In this document: in pieces, positions 55,164 through 64,000 of the stretch
How the letters are laid out: the number at the start of each line of letters is the position of its first letter
Position numbering within the stretch: position 1 is the stretch's first letter
Source of the DNA: Adenophora triphylla var. japonica
Lineage: Eukaryota; Streptophyta; Magnoliopsida; Asterales; Campanulaceae
NCBI GenBank assembly: GCA_022495995.1
Contig: JAFEMH010001293.1
Span: 124,001 to 188,000 of the forward strand
Direction of reading: 5' to 3'
DNA length: 64,000 nt
Notes under the pieces: model-generated
What the model was told of the DNA's origin: nothing
The model's database searches: none
What the model saw: only the letters and a program-made list of their open reading frames with translations
Position numbers and translations under genes: made by a program

Positions 55164-55165
55164 AT

Positions 55166-55934
55166 TGAAAGTTTCGTGTAGCTAGGAAACTTTAATCACA
55201 CAACAGACAACGGATGTGAGTACAGATGTGTCTCACAACTGTCCACACATCCACAGATAATGCAGCGAAATAAAAATAATTAAAAGCAAATAACTCAAGA
55301 ATTATTTACGCTTACTGATCAATGTGATCAGCAAACTAGGCTTACGCCCAAAAACTTTTTACTATAAAAACTTTTGTTCCTTACAAAAACAAATAAGTGA
55401 AAAACTAAAATATGAAAATAATAAACGAGTTCTAATCACCTTCTACGACAGGAACAACTCCCCTTTCCCAAGTAGGATCTATACTAGTCAGAAGTAAAAC
55501 AAGAGAACTCTATGAAAATCTAGATGTGAGTTACGGATGTAAGGCACAACCTTCACTCACAACCTAAAATCAATAATGTCGAAAACTATGAAGAATATGT
55601 ATTTTTCTCTCTAAAATCCGTAGCTTCTTTTGTGCTGAATGCCTTGTATTTATAATGCACCATGGAGAAGATCTTCACGTAATCAACATCTTCCTTTGTG
55701 AGATCTCTTTTCCTATAAGAAAACATAAACACACTCACAAGGAAATAAACTATTAGTAGGTTAGTCCTAATATAAAACTATGTACATAAATAAAAGATAT
55801 TTACATATTTACAATCTCCTAGTCAAAGTAGGACAATAATAAATCTTTCATGAAAGTCCCAAAATCTTCTTACCATAATAGAAGTCTTTTGAAATAAGAA
55901 AACATAAATATGTTCCTAAAAACTCACGTTTTCA
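55166..55934 (-). repeat. C2 5' LTR
   Basis: 769 bp, partner of 30952-31719. Confidence 0.95.
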
Positions 55935-55939
55935 CAGAT
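55935..55939. repeat. C2 target site duplication, right (CAGAT)
   Basis: Matches 30947-30951. Confidence 0.92.
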
Positions 55940-56267
55940 CCTCCTCAAGCAGCATCAATTATATATTTCTACACTAAAAATCAAAAATTCAATCTCCATC
56001 AGTGGTATTACATTGTAATTGATGAAATTATCAATGACTAAAAACCCAATTTTTATTCAAATGTAGGTCAACATGACCTTTAATCAATAAGTCAACTGGG
56101 GCGGATTAAATGGTTATTTCGTTGAATTTTTGTGTAGGATATTTGGTGATGTTATTGTAATATATGTTATCATGTGTTTTATTATTAATTTTACTTTGTT
56201 GATTAAATGGTTATTTCGTTGAATTTTTGTGTAGGATATTTGGTGGTGTTATTGTTGATTATTGAAT
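55940..56267. other. AT-rich sequence with a 52-bp direct repeat, upstream of H2
   Basis: GATTAAATGGTTATTTCGTT starts a 52-bp repeat at 56104-56155 and 56201-56252, nearly identical. The second copy ends 15 bp before the H2 start codon, so it may be part of the H2 promoter region. Confidence 0.7.
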
Positions 56268-56475
56268 ATGGACAAATTCCTTATCAAAAGAAAAAAAAAT
56301 TGGAGATGGTGAAACTTGTTTTGGGGTGGGTAATTCTAGTGCACCAAGTCAACAACCGGTTCCTGTTATAGCCACTGCTAAAGAGTTTGTTGATTTGAAT
56401 AGTATTCATTCGAATCCTGCACTTAGAAAAAGAATTTCAGAATATCATTAAAATCAAGTAGATGATATTAGAATA

Positions 56476-57116
56476 TGTTGAAATATTAGGTCAAATATTA
56501 AGTGTGAATGGGAAAAGTCATTTCTTTTTAACTGCTCGGCCGAGCAAGGCATAAGCCTCGACCGAGCATACCTGTCCAGTCATTGTCGTACTCGGCCGAG
56601 CAACCAGTCAATGCTCAGGCGAGGCACCAGTAGTGCTCGACCGAGCAATCAGATAACAGCTGCTGGTTTGGGGCTTTGTGACTCATGTGAACAGTCACAA
56701 GTGTGGACTCATTCATGCTATATATAGACCTCTTATTCATCTCATTCAACACCAGAAAATCATCAGATCACAATCATCACAAACACAATCAATACTCTCT
56801 CCAAGTTCAAATCTTTCGAAATCCTTGCTTTGTTTTCAAAAGATTTCAAGTGTTATTCGTTTTTAATTGTAAGAAGATAAAGAGCAAGTCAAATTTTCGG
56901 TTCGCCCGTCAAGGTTAGTTAAGTACAAATCTAACTCTTGGAAAAAGCGTTGTATATTAGGAGACATTCGCCGTTATTCCGTTTGCACAGTTACGGAGGT
57001 GAAATATTGTCTTAAGGAGATTTGCTTCGACATACCTCATTTTCTACTCCTTCTAAATTTCTGTTTTGTATTGAAGATAACTAAGACAAATAAAACAAGT
57101 ACATTTTTGGACAACA
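56476..57116. mobile_element. Solo LTR (641 bp) inserted in H2
   Basis: Ends TGTTG...CAACA, flanked by GAATA (56471-56475) and GAAGA (57117-57121), a target duplication with one change. The H2 reading frame continues correctly across if the LTR and one duplicate are ignored. CTCGGCCGAGCA-type palindromes cluster at 56538-56660 and a TATATATAG box lies near 56720. No matching LTR or internal region is in the window. Confidence 0.82.
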
Positions 57117-57949
57117 GAAGATACTATTTAGTAAAGGGTCCTTGTCATCCCCACGATTATTACATTCCTTCAAAGATGATTGGGACTAAAATGTGTCGCT
57201 TTAATCCGAAATGGTTAAAAAAATATGTTAATTGGTTTAATTGAGACAGGAACAGGATTAAATCAAGATTTATGTCTTTCGAGAGCCGATGATATGCGTT
57301 GGGGGTCTCATTTTAGATCATTATTGAACTTATCTGTCATGTTTTCTTCTGTTGTTGAAGTTCTTGAATTTGTTTCTTATGAAGCTACTGAGTTGTCACA
57401 AAGAAATCAAGTACGTGGTCTACTTGGATATTTGCAGCCATTTGATTTTGTCTTTAATTTGCAATTGATGTTGACTATTTTTCGATTAAAATGAGTTGGC
57501 ATTAGCTTTGAAAAGGAAATACAAATATTTTAAATGCTATGTCGCTTGTTAAATTAAGGAAAGATTGCTAATGACAAGAAGTGATGGGTGGGAATCTCTC
57601 CTAAAGAAGGTAATTGACTTTTGCAGCAAGAATAACATTGATAGTTTGTATATGAATGTTGACTATGTTAATCGTCACCGTCCTCGCCATAAAACACATG
57701 CTACAAAAATTTTTATTATCGTGTGGAGTGCTTCTATGCCATTTTGGATAAACAGATTTTGGAGATTAATGACCGGTTCAATGAGATAAATACTAAGTTG
57801 CTTCTTTGTGTTGCTATTTTGAATCCAAGTGATAGTTTTTTTTATTTTGATTCATCAAAATTGACAAGATTGGCTGAGTTTTATCCGGATGACTTCACTT
57901 ATCACAAAGGTAATGTTGTTAAGTATCAACTAGAGATATATATTATGTA

Positions 57950-58233
57950 CTCCCTCCGTCCCATTAGTATTAGCACAAACACTGTTTGCGCGGGAATTAA
58001 GGAATATGATATTTTAATAAAATGTTGTGAGTGTAAAAGAATGAGTGGAGAGAGAATGAGTGGAGGGTGTAATAAATTATAATGGTGTTGTGAGTATTAA
58101 AATAATGTAGGAGAGAGAATGAGTGGGGTTGGGTGAATATTTTATTAATATAAAGTTTCCTTTTTGGGAGTGTGCGGATATTAGCGGGACGCCCAAAAAG
58201 GAAAGTGTGCTAATATTAGCGGGACGGAGGGAG
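57950..58233. mobile_element. MITE M1, Stowaway-like, 284 bp, in H2
   Basis: CTCCCTCCGTCCC at the left, inverse GGGACGGAGGGAG at the right, TA on each side (57948-57949, 58234-58235). Confidence 0.92.
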
Positions 58234-58470
58234 TATATGCAATCGGATGACAGATTTGGTCAATTGAAAAGCCTTCCGAATTTGTACTTACTTCTATTAT
58301 TGACAACAAGAAAATACTTTCCGTATTCATTGGTGTTTCGACTATTGAAGCTAGCATTAATTTTGCCTGTAGCAACGACAAGTGTGGAAAGATGCTTTTC
58401 TGGGATGAACTATGTCAAGAACAATTTACGAAACAAGATTTGTGATCAATTTTTGAATGATTGTCTTATA

Positions 58471-58726
58471 CTCCCTCCGTCCCACAAAACATTACCCCTT
58501 TTACTATTTTGAGCGTCCCACTTTAAAGTCTCACTTTCCTAAAAAGAAAATTTTTTAATACTTCTTTATTCATGGGACCCACTTGTCATACTCACAACAC
58601 TTTTCAAATTTACTATTCTCTCCACCCATTCTCTCTCCTCCCACTCACAACACCTACTTTAATAACATTATTCCTTATTTTCCGTTCTCAACAGTAAAGG
58701 GGTAATGTTTTGTGGGACGGAGGGAG
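58471..58726. mobile_element. MITE M2, Stowaway-like, 256 bp, in H2
   Basis: Inverted ends CTCCCTCCGTCCCACAAAAC, TA duplications at 58469-58470 and 58727-58728. It splits the H2 C-terminal end. Confidence 0.93.
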
Positions 58727-58858
58727 TATATTATATTGAAAAAGATTTTATTAGGAAAGTAACGAATGATGATGTTATTAAATGTTTTTAAAGTATGCAA
58801 AAGGCGTAAGGTACAAGTTTAATTTGAATATTGGTATAATTTTTCCCTATAAGACATA

Positions 58859-59102
58859 CTCCCTCCGTCCCACAATTATGTAGAATTTTTGGCTCGGTAC
58901 GGAGATTAAGGTAAAAAGTGATAAAGGTAATGTGTTGTGAGTGTAAAAGTAAAATAGGAGAGAGAATGAGTGGAGAGAATAGTAAATTTAAAAAGTGTTG
59001 TGAGTAGAAAGAAGTGGGTCCCATTTTCATTTTGGGAAATTATTGATTATTGTGGGACGTCCAAAAGGGAAATTTTTCGGTATTATTGTGGGACGGAGGG
59101 AG
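58859..59102. mobile_element. MITE M3, Stowaway-like, 244 bp
   Basis: Inverted ends CTCCCTCCGTCCCACAAT, TA at 58857-58858 and 59103-59104. It lies just after H2. Confidence 0.93.
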
Positions 59103-59104
59103 TA

Positions 59105-60514
59105 TAAGACAATTGTATTCGAAGTTATGTATTGAAATGTAATTACGATACAAATTTTTTGTAATATTCAACTTGTGTGATTTTTTTATAATATTCATAT
59201 TTCAAAAATAGTTTTTGATAAATGCTCCCAACATAAACATAAACATAAATTATTGAAGTCATCCCAAGTTTTTTCAATGGTAGGTTTAGGTCATGCATGA
59301 CGAGATACATAATCTATCTGGGGATTTTGTGGTTAAGTTGCTTAATGCTGATTTTTTAATATACCAATATCTCATTTTTTTCACAATGGATTTTGAGATC
59401 ATATCATAAAAATTGAATGCCATATATTTTTTATGCCGATACGAATCAAATAATTCAAGTACGGACTCTTAATATGTGGACGTATGCATTTTAAAGGGCC
59501 TATGGAACGACATTCCATCCCTTTTCACATTCAAACATTAACTATGCGTTTGATAATAAATGGGAATTTGATCCGGAAGTTTTTTTTGGAACAAATCACT
59601 TTTTCTAAAGTTTCTCATTAAATTGAAATGATCTGAAAGTTCTTACGCAGTAATATATAATACTGCATGCAATATTATTATATTCACTCATATGTGAATA
59701 TAATACTGCATCTATAATACAACATGGTGAAGGAACTTCTCAGACATTATGATACTTTTTTAGAACTTCCCGATCACTCTCCCTTGATAACTACCGCTCA
59801 TTTGCTTTATAAGACTACATAGATTACACAAATTGATCAGTAGTGACAACAAACAACGTATGAATAACGAAGATCTAGATAACATGATCAATTCTTATTT
59901 GATTGGGATGTTAATTAAGTTGACCGATTCAAAGTTTAATTCCCCCAAATTGAAAATTTCTAACTAATTGATTATGTTTTTATTTCTATTGCTAAGATTT
60001 AAATGCGCTTTTAATTAATTAAAAACAATTTAATTGTAAGGATGATTAAGAAAATGGAATCTCAGTCGGTTTGTAGTCAAGAAGTTAGTGAGTATTGGGT
60101 CCATTATTTAGTAGCCCATGAGAAATAAAATGCAATCAGGTGGTCCATGAATAACATTTACTCCAGTTATTGATGGTTATGTAATATGGTCCATTGCGTT
60201 CATTAATGGGCTTATCAAATGAGTCACGCTACAAATAGATTAAGGGCCAAATATTGAATTTGATGAATTTAAAAACATTATAGATGCGGATAATGCCATG
60301 AAAATCAGCATGTACAGGGGTGACAAATGTTGTAGAATGAGCATCCAACCTCGGACAAGATTTGCAAAATAGCACCGTTAGAAAAGTGATGGGTTGCCCC
60401 GCTATAACACTCGAGTGTAAGAATAAATATTTGTTTATAAGAGTAAACATGTATGAAGAACTATAGAGAGAGTATTATAGGGAGAGTATAATGAGATATG
60501 AGAGATAATATATA
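59105..60514. other. AT-rich sequence, no gene
   Basis: About 1.4 kb without a credible frame or known element. One notable hairpin lies at 59677-59704. Confidence 0.6.
59677..59704. repeat. Perfect hairpin, 11-bp arms
   Basis: ATTATATTCAC, loop TCATAT, GTGAATATAAT. Confidence 0.85.
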
Positions 60515-60600
60515 CTCCCTCCGCCCCAGACCAAGGGTTCATCTTTCCCTTTTGGGACGTCCCAGATCAAGAGTTCATTTTCAAAAAAGGCAAGTTCATT
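60515..60600. mobile_element. MITE M4 fragment (left end only)
   Basis: CTCCCTCCGCCCCAGACCAAG begins after TA, with an internal GTTCATTTTC repeat. No right end is seen; it seems cut where G4-related sequence begins. Confidence 0.6.
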
Positions 60601-60609
60601 TTCAAACGT

Positions 60610-61516
60610 CTAATTGTAATCATTACAAAATACGGCGCTCCTTCATCTCCGACCGTTCGTTGCCAACGTCCAGGATTGTGCCACGTCATCATTGTCGACC
60701 TATTTCAAAAACTAGCAGCGACCTGCGAGTAAAGCAATTCTCATCAAATCTTTTCTTAACTTCCAAGTCGACGAAGTCAACTCGAAAGTTGGGGGCCACT
60801 GAACATACCAAAAGTGTCGAGTTGGGCCAAACGAGTAAAGCTCAATCACAGGCAGCCTTGACTCTCACATTCTCAATGAGGCTGACCCAACTAAAACAGG
60901 GCCCAAAGCCCATCTCAAGGATCAGTCGACTAAGCCCATGGTCAGGCCCACCAGCCCCAGGCTTAACTTAGTCAGGCTTCGAGAATCCATATTACAACTC
61001 GGGTACGAACCGTACTCTCTGCCCAGACGGTCAGTCGACTATTCCTCGAATGGCGACCTCGACCTAAACAACAAGTGACGACGACACTTGCCGGCGTATT
61101 TGGTTGAACAATTCCCATAACCACATCCCTACAAATCGGGGCGTTATAGACACGTTCCCGACCAAGTAACTGCCGCTATAATCTCGGAGCACATGTCGCC
61201 ACCCCAAAAATACATCACTCTTGTCTATAAATACTTCGTCACTACCAAACGGTGAAAGGTAACTGCCATTTTGTATTCTGAATTCATTATTCAATACATT
61301 TTGAGCTTTATTCAACTGTATTCTTACTCTCGCGCCGAGCGTCTTCGCCGGAGACACATCCAGGCTAGTCGTGGGTTACGATTTCAGGTCAAGGAGCTAG
61401 GTGATTAATCTTGCCACGTGGAGGATTATTGATAAGCACAATTCTGCGGCATCGGTTTGGTTCCATTGCAGGAATCGTGCTTTAGCTTGACCTCGAAAAT
61501 TTCCATCAACCCAGCA
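60610..61516 (+). other. G4 LTR/leader region with TATA box
   Basis: TCTATAAATACTT at about 61224-61236 is a good TATA match, followed by a typical R/U5-like stretch. LTR ends and PBS could not be fixed; no TGGCGACTC-type site is seen. Confidence 0.5.
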
Positions 61517-63405
61517 ATGGTGACTTCGGACGGACACGTATCCGAGGCTTCACTTGGGCATGAAGAAGTGAACAACAACAACACGAATACAAACGCTAGA
61601 AATGCTTTGAATTGCCTCCTCCCCACCGATGCGTCGGCACGCTAGGGCAACGCGATCCAACCGGCGTTGCGATGGCGAAGAGGATCGCCGATGGCCGGAG
61701 GGACAAGCGCCTATGGAGGGACAAGGAGCCCCGCCTCCTCCAAAACTTCCGGCGGGCGACGAATGCTGGGAATAGGGTTGGTCCCTCAACCAATCCCATG
61801 ACCAATAAGGAAATGATGATGGAGCGAGCCCAGATCCTAGCTGATTTGATAGATATGGAAGAAGCAGAGCAAGCTGATGTTCGATCAGAAAGGATTGCTC
61901 CCTCCCAAGTCTCCAACAGGCAGTAGGCCAGGAGTGCAAGGCCAAATGAGGGTGTGGGGCAGAATGTTGAAAACAGGATAGTTCAACGAGCTCCTACGAT
62001 CGTTCATGTGCCAAGTAACGACTGAGGGCTAGCCTCGCGAAACGAGGGAGCAAGAGGCTCGGTCGGTTTGAGGACGCAGTAACCGCCAACGAAATAGACG
62101 CATTTCTCCGGCACGGACACGAGAGATCGGGATCTCATAGAGAGCCGAACGGGCGCAGTCGCCCATAAGAGAGGAGGCGCGGTCGCCACTCGGAGATTAT
62201 AGGCGCAGGTCGCCATCCAGGTCGACAGGCGCAGTCGCCACAAGGAAATGACAGGCGCGAATCTCCAGTTCGATCAGAGAGGGCTCATTCTCACAGGGAC
62301 AGAAGGAGTAGGCAGGTGACTCCCCATAGAAGTGAAGGCCAGAAGTCAAATGATGCGCCCCCTCCAAGAGATGAAAGACCCGATGCTAGGGAATGGTTGT
62401 TGATGAAAAAGAAGTTTGAGCAATGGGAGGAGGAGAAGAAAAGGATCTTTGGAAAGGTCGAACGAATTGACTTTGCTCTTCAACCTCTTTCCAAGGAGCG
62501 AGAGATAGTCGACCTCCCCTAGTTTCGGGTTGCCCCTTCTAGAGAAGTATTCAGGTCCACCAATGCAAGAAGTCACATAGCACACCTGGAGGCCACGATG
62601 TGTTTTGTCGCCAATGAAGACGACAATATGTGCAAAGCCCTCGTAAGTACCCTCACAGGAGCAGCTTTGACGTGGTTTAATGGTTTGGCAGCTGGTAGCA
62701 TAACCACTTGGACATGCTTGAGGACCAAGTTCCTAGATCGCTTCTCGACTGCTGGAGCTCGAAAAGTGACGGTGGTGATCTAAACAACTTGGTGCGGGCC
62801 CAAAACGAAAGCTCCATGAGCTACTTCACCAAGTTCAAAGAAATGGTCGACAAGATTGAAGAGGACATCACGGACGGGGAGGTGATCAATTGCTTCCGAA
62901 GTGGTATTTCCTCGGAAGACATGGACTACGAGCTCATCCGAACGGTCACAACTCGACGGGGAGTTGTTTGAAAAGGTGTACAATGTCATGCGCTAGGCGA
63001 AGAAAGGAAAGAGAAGAAGAATGGTAAGAGTCCTAAGGTTGAGGTCTCCGATGATAAGAAAGACTCCAACAAGAATGGAGGAAATAATAAAAATGGAAAG
63101 AACGGGACAAGGGCTACGAGAGAAGGTACTGAGGCTTTCACTCCCCTTACGGTGGCCGAACGAAATTATGAATGCCGTCGAGCGGCTCCTCCGGTCTCAA
63201 TGAACCCGAGCAACAAGTTTAGGAGGGACAACAGCAAGTACTGTGATTACCATAAGGACACGGGTCATCTCACAGAAGATTGTTTGGATTTGAAGCGCAT
63301 TATTCAAAGAATGGTCGACCAGGGAAGGCTCGACGCTTATGTGAAGAGGCCTCAAGTCGAGGAGGCGAGCGACGGCGGGTGGACAACAAGGACCGAGGCA
63401 GCCTA
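61517..63405 (+). pseudogene. G4 gag
   Basis: A start at 61517 (MVTSDGHVSEASLGHEEV) is plausible. The frame breaks at 61643 and elsewhere. A stretch at 62130-62290 encodes RRRSP-type repeats (Arg/Ser-rich). The gag core is at 62598-62971: GAALTWFNGLAAGSITTW, FLDRFSTAG, NESSMSYFTKFKEM and CFRSGI. The C-terminal knuckle CDYHKDTGHLTEDCLDLKRII lies at 63235-63310. At least four frame changes or stops occur. Confidence 0.75.
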
Positions 63406-63407
63406 GA

Positions 63408-64000
63408 TTGAACCTGGGGGTCATTACAGAGCAAGCAAGCAATACAGCCATCAAACACAAGATCTTCCAACTTAATAAGGCCCCACATGTGCCTCCAAGG
63501 AGAGATGTCAGAGATGAGGCGATCAGTTTCTACCCTCATGAATTGGAAACTAATATGGCGGCTAGGGAGCAAGTTCTCGTCATCCCAGGACTCATAGACG
63601 GATGTACGACGAGCAGACTCTTAGTCGACACGGGGGCCTGCAAGGATATCTTGTTCTACAAAACTTTCAAAGAGATGGGTCTTAATGACGAGCAGTTGGA
63701 AAGATATGATGGTAGGTTGGAGGGCTTCACCAACCATCGAGTTGATGCTAAAGGCCAGATAGAGCTCGACGTCGACCTAGGCCATCACCCCCAAAGGATT
63801 GTGTAAAAGGTACAATTTATCGTGATTGATGTAAATAGTGACTACGCTGCCATACTTGGTATTCCTGGACAGGTCGCTCTTGGAATGGTGGTATCGATCC
63901 CTCATCAACGAGTCAAGTTCCCCACACCCGCTGGAGTAGGTTGCGTACAAGGCACAGCTCGAGCCTACTTAGACCATGTTCTTCGGGAAAGGAAGAAGAG
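63408..64000 (+). pseudogene. G4 aspartic protease (partial, window end)
   Basis: Frame 63408-63806 has the active site LLVDTGACKDIL near residue 73 and GFTNHRVDAKGQIEL. A stop at 63804-63806 is followed in the same register by YAAILGIPG and VKFPTPAGVG, the expected end of a gypsy protease leading to RT, so one base change interrupts it. Confidence 0.78.

Larger units (their letters stand above)
30952..55934 (-). mobile_element. C2: SIRE-like Ty1/copia retrotransposon, split by G3
   Basis: LTRs at 30952-31719 and 55166-55934, 5-bp duplications, PPT, and a PBS TGGTATCAGAGCCA. Without G3 (39358-53962 plus its 5-bp duplication) the element is about 10.4 kb. Order on the minus strand: gag, protease, integrase, RT, RNase H, spacer, extra ORF. 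It is clearly the same type as C1 but a different family. LTRs differ at about 14 positions by eye, nearly all substitutions. Confidence 0.93.
56268..58792 (+). pseudogene. H2: hAT transposase of the TTF-finger/ZMYM1-like group, interrupted three times
   Basis: ATG at 56268-56270 (MDKFLIKRK) is followed by a frameshift in an A run near 56290. KRISEYH lies just before the solo LTR, and the frame resumes at 57117 with YYLVKGPCHP and RFNPKWLKKY. The text then jumps to GLNQDL and MRWGSHFRSL (57245 on), so the large DUF4371 middle part is missing. The rest is GLLGYLQPFDFVF, ELNDRF-like IDINDRFNE, CVAILNPSDSFFYFD, MITE M1, then LILPVATTSVERCFSGMNYVKNNLRN (dimerisation domain) and, after MITE M2, a short tail ending in TAA at 58790-58792. 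An intact protein would move its own transposon; this one cannot. Confidence 0.85.
60610..64000 (+). mobile_element. G4: Ty3/gypsy element, 5' part, cut by window end
   Basis: Plus-strand LTR/leader-like sequence, gag (from about 61517) and the start of protease (63408-64000). The left boundary is uncertain. The knuckle CDYHKDTGHLTEDC and protease LVDTGACKDIL place it in Ty3/gypsy. DTG, not DNG, separates it from G1 and G3. Confidence 0.7.

Noticed and set aside
60792..60812. CCACTGAACATACC shared with the G1 LTR edge at 16682, as an LTR start for G4
   Set aside because: Similarity is short and the next bases diverge; no PBS or second LTR to confirm.
61426..61626. Minus frame starting with a signal-peptide-like hydrophobic stretch
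   Set aside because: It is antisense to the G4 gag start, short and without family support.

Overview
This is a gene-poor, transposon-dense stretch of a plant nuclear genome, probably a eudicot with a large, repeat-rich genome. Support comes from Ty1/copia and Ty3/gypsy LTR retrotransposons with plant-type primer binding sites (initiator-tRNA-Met type in the copia elements, the TGGCGACTC... type of the Tat/Ogre lineage in the gypsy elements), plant hAT transposases, and MITEs with CTCCCTCCGTCCC ends flanked by TA. I found no ordinary host gene, rRNA, tRNA or CRISPR array. Nearly every open frame is a retroelement or transposase frame, mostly broken.

Layout, with names used below. G1 (1-18212, minus strand) is the 5' part of a Tat/Ogre-like gypsy element: protease and G-patch segment, gag, leader, PBS at 16667-16684 and part of its 5' LTR. 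C1 (5944-16568, minus) is a complete SIRE-like copia element inserted in the G1 leader, with 965/966 bp LTRs and target duplication GACTC. G2 (18213-26024, minus) is a gag-only Tat-type element with long tandem arrays; its right LTR abuts a broken gypsy integrase gene (26025 to about 26745). H1 (about 26740-30490, minus) is a decayed hAT transposon lying in that integrase. C2 (30952-55934, minus) is a second SIRE-like copia element with 768/769 bp LTRs and target duplication CAGAT. It is split inside gag by G3 (39358-53962, plus), a degenerate Tat-like gypsy element with roughly 1.39 kb LTRs and target duplication ACATC. Downstream lie H2 (56268-58792, plus), a second hAT pseudogene carrying a solo LTR (56476-57116) and two MITEs; a third MITE; a long AT-rich stretch; a MITE fragment; and the 5' part of another gypsy element, G4 (about 60610-64000, plus), cut by the window end.

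Insertion order can be read from the nesting: C1 is younger than G1, G3 younger than C2, and the solo LTR and MITEs younger than H2. Within each retroelement, gag would build the particle, protease would mature it, RT/RNase H would copy the RNA and integrase would insert it; none looks fully autonomous now. G2 (gag only) and G3 (no recognisable RT) would need proteins from relatives.

Most interesting signals: (i) in both copia elements an 8-bp or 6-bp motif recurs with exact 12-bp spacing in clusters across LTRs, coding linkers and spacers, with a different motif in each element; (ii) both carry a long uninterrupted extra ORF after pol, with a related central domain, although their pol genes are broken; (iii) four unrelated LTR families each carry their own palindrome cluster upstream of a TATA box; (iv) G3 carries an antisense coding region with a DUF7745/plant-mobile-domain look, a frame-preserving 95-bp candidate intron and a copy of the LTR palindrome pair; (v) a seven-unit, indel-free 34-bp array lies in the G1 leader.
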